Origin: Glebionis coronaria
Taxonomy: Eukaryota > Streptophyta > Magnoliopsida > Asterales > Asteraceae
Reading direction: 5' to 3'
Assembly: GCA_025667525.1 (NCBI GenBank)
Contig: CM046875.1
Span: 529,567,079-529,631,078, forward strand
DNA length: 64,000 nt
Part shown: positions 63,049 to 64,000 of the stretch, in pieces
How positions within the stretch are numbered: position 1 is the first letter of the stretch
Layout: the number at the start of each line of letters is the position of its first letter
Position numbers and translations under genes: made by a program
The notes under the pieces: generated by a model
Told to the model about the DNA's origin: nothing
Seen by the model: only the letters and a program-made list of their open reading frames with translations
The model's database searches: none

Positions 63049-63816
63049 TGTTGAGAATCTAAGTTTGTTAGATTTCCCTTAGTCATAAATTTAAACGTAA
63101 ATTAAGCTGTTTGATATTAACTTGCCTGTGTCAAGGTAACAGACAAGTCTCTTAAGACTCACAGCGATCTTAGTCGCTGTGAGCAACCACAGAGGAGTCT
63201 ATGTCAGAGACATTGTCAAGGAAGTCGAAGATTACTTGAAGACATACTCATTAGCTGTGATGGATAACAACCAAGATATATCAGGGACTCTGAGTGGTTG
63301 AGTGTTAACAGGGGTGGCAATACCCTGTTAACACTCAGTACACTTTGGACATACCTAAGTGTTTAGGCGGGAAGTAATGCAGCCTAAAGTACAAGGTATG
63401 AAGAAAAGGGAAACTATGTCAGCTTTGTTTCCCTAAAGCGTTGTGGCAGACTACCAAAAATAGAAGAGCATCTTGTGACAGATGTCTGACATTGTCTGTC
63501 TCGTGTAGTCACCATCAACCAGCTATCAAAGTTAACCCCGTACCACTATAAATAGGATATGTAGGCTAGAGTTAATGTTGTTCACTTTGTTAGATTTCAC
63601 ACATTAACTCTTTTGAACTTATTGAACGAACAGTTGTGCCTGTGTTCTTAAGTTAGCTTTATTTGTCCAAAGTGTACACAACACATTGTTATTAAACTGT
63701 GTTATCCATAACACATGTAATACTTGTTATACAATAATAAAGTCTTACGTTTGAAAAGTATTTACTTGTGTTAATTATCTTTCTTAAACGTTTCAAGCTA
63801 TGATTAGGGACTTTCA
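63049..63816 (+). repeat. 5' LTR of an LTR retrotransposon, probably Ty1/copia (768 bp)
   Basis: It starts TGTTGAGAATC and ends GGGACTTTCA, followed two bases later by the initiator-Met primer site. It contains a TATA box (63547-63554), AATAAA (63736-63741) and two perfect inverted repeats in the presumed U3. The short LTR plus this primer type favours Ty1/copia, but no Pol sequence is within the window to prove it. Confidence 0.78.
63547..63554 (+). promoter_or_regulatory. TATA box of the LTR at 63049
   Basis: TATAAATA in CCACTATAAATAGGAT lies about 190 bp before an AATAAA (63736), a normal U3-R-U5 arrangement. Confidence 0.7.
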
Positions 63817-63818
63817 AT

Positions 63819-63830
63819 TGGTATCAGAGC
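63819..63830 (+). other. Primer binding site, initiator-Met tRNA
   Basis: TGGTATCAGAGC lies two bases after the LTR end, fully complementary to the 3' end of the initiator methionyl-tRNA. Confidence 0.92.
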
Positions 63831-63889
63831 GGTGTTTGATATTAAAACCTTCATAAACATCGTTCTAAGTTTTATAATCAAGATCCACC

Positions 63890-64000
63890 ATGCAGAAACG
63901 AGCACCACACCACTACCACCACCATCGCTTTCTGGGAACAACACTCCACCACCTCCAACTTCACCTAGAATAACCCCCACTCAAAATGAAGATGATCTTC
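63890..64000 (+). pseudogene. Start of gag, cut by the window end
   Basis: The ATG at 63890 opens a frame of only 28 codons to a TAA. The frame one base later (from 63892) is open to the window end and reads ETSTTPLPPPSLSGNNTPPP then PTSPRITP, a Thr/Pro-rich start like that of many copia Gag proteins. The ATG is one base out of step with it, which suggests a small deletion just after the start codon or another start. Only 37 codons are visible. Confidence 0.5.

Overview
This is a plant nuclear window, almost certainly a eudicot. It is AT-rich, its coding matter is nearly all transposon-derived, and it carries two cytosolic-type tRNA genes. Asteraceae is a guess from the mix of element types and is not shown by the sequence. 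I find no intact host protein-coding gene. The window is a stack of nested mobile elements in intergenic chromatin.

Layout. (1) 1-20129: an Athila-like Ty3/gypsy composite. A truncated LTR of family B (1-1505) is fused to a 5'-truncated LTR of family A (1506-3887). Then come a tRNA-Asp-type primer site, a frameshifted gag-protease-RT-RNaseH-integrase region (about 4643-10299), a long 3' non-coding tract, a polypurine tract and a full 3' LTR-A (12468-15942). The 3' internal end of a related element (15943-17118) and its LTR-B (17119-20129) follow. (2) 20130-24568: non-coding, with a relic of a PMT/DUF248 methyltransferase gene and other exon-like scraps. (3) 24569-43624: a tRNA-derived SINE split by a minus-strand chromovirus-like LTR retrotransposon (24681-43575, TSD GCCAC). 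Its 3' LTR holds a hAT-type MITE (26328-27090). Its 5' LTR holds a 7.8-kb non-autonomous Helitron (34408-42189) inserted in an (AT)n tract and carrying exon-like fragments. (4) 44365-44391: a Helitron 3' end. (5) 44542-50193: a full-length but mutated L1-type LINE with a 16-bp target duplication. (6) 50832-51039: tRNA-Asn(GUU) and tRNA-Ser(AGA) on opposite strands. (7) 51040-58756: intergenic DNA with LINE tails, a Tourist-like MITE split by an LTR insertion (54565-58105), and a perfect 31-bp-arm palindrome. (8) 59736-62421: a 2.7-kb Helitron with a helicase relic and its own inserted MITE, then a second, minus-strand Helitron end at 62520. (9) 63049-64000: 5' LTR, initiator-Met primer site and start of gag of an LTR retrotransposon, probably Ty1/copia, running off the window.

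Function. The elements are linked by nesting, not by pathway. Insertion order can be read from the target duplications: SINE before chromovirus LTR element before Helitron and hAT; MITE before LTR insertion at 54565; Helitron before MITE at 61698. All retroelement ORFs checked carry frameshifts or stops. The only apparently functional genes are the two tRNAs. I did not find a convincing new biological system. The most informative features are the Helitrons, the chimeric Athila 5' end that has lost its promoter, and the TTCCGAA/TTCGGAA arrays shared by several LTRs.
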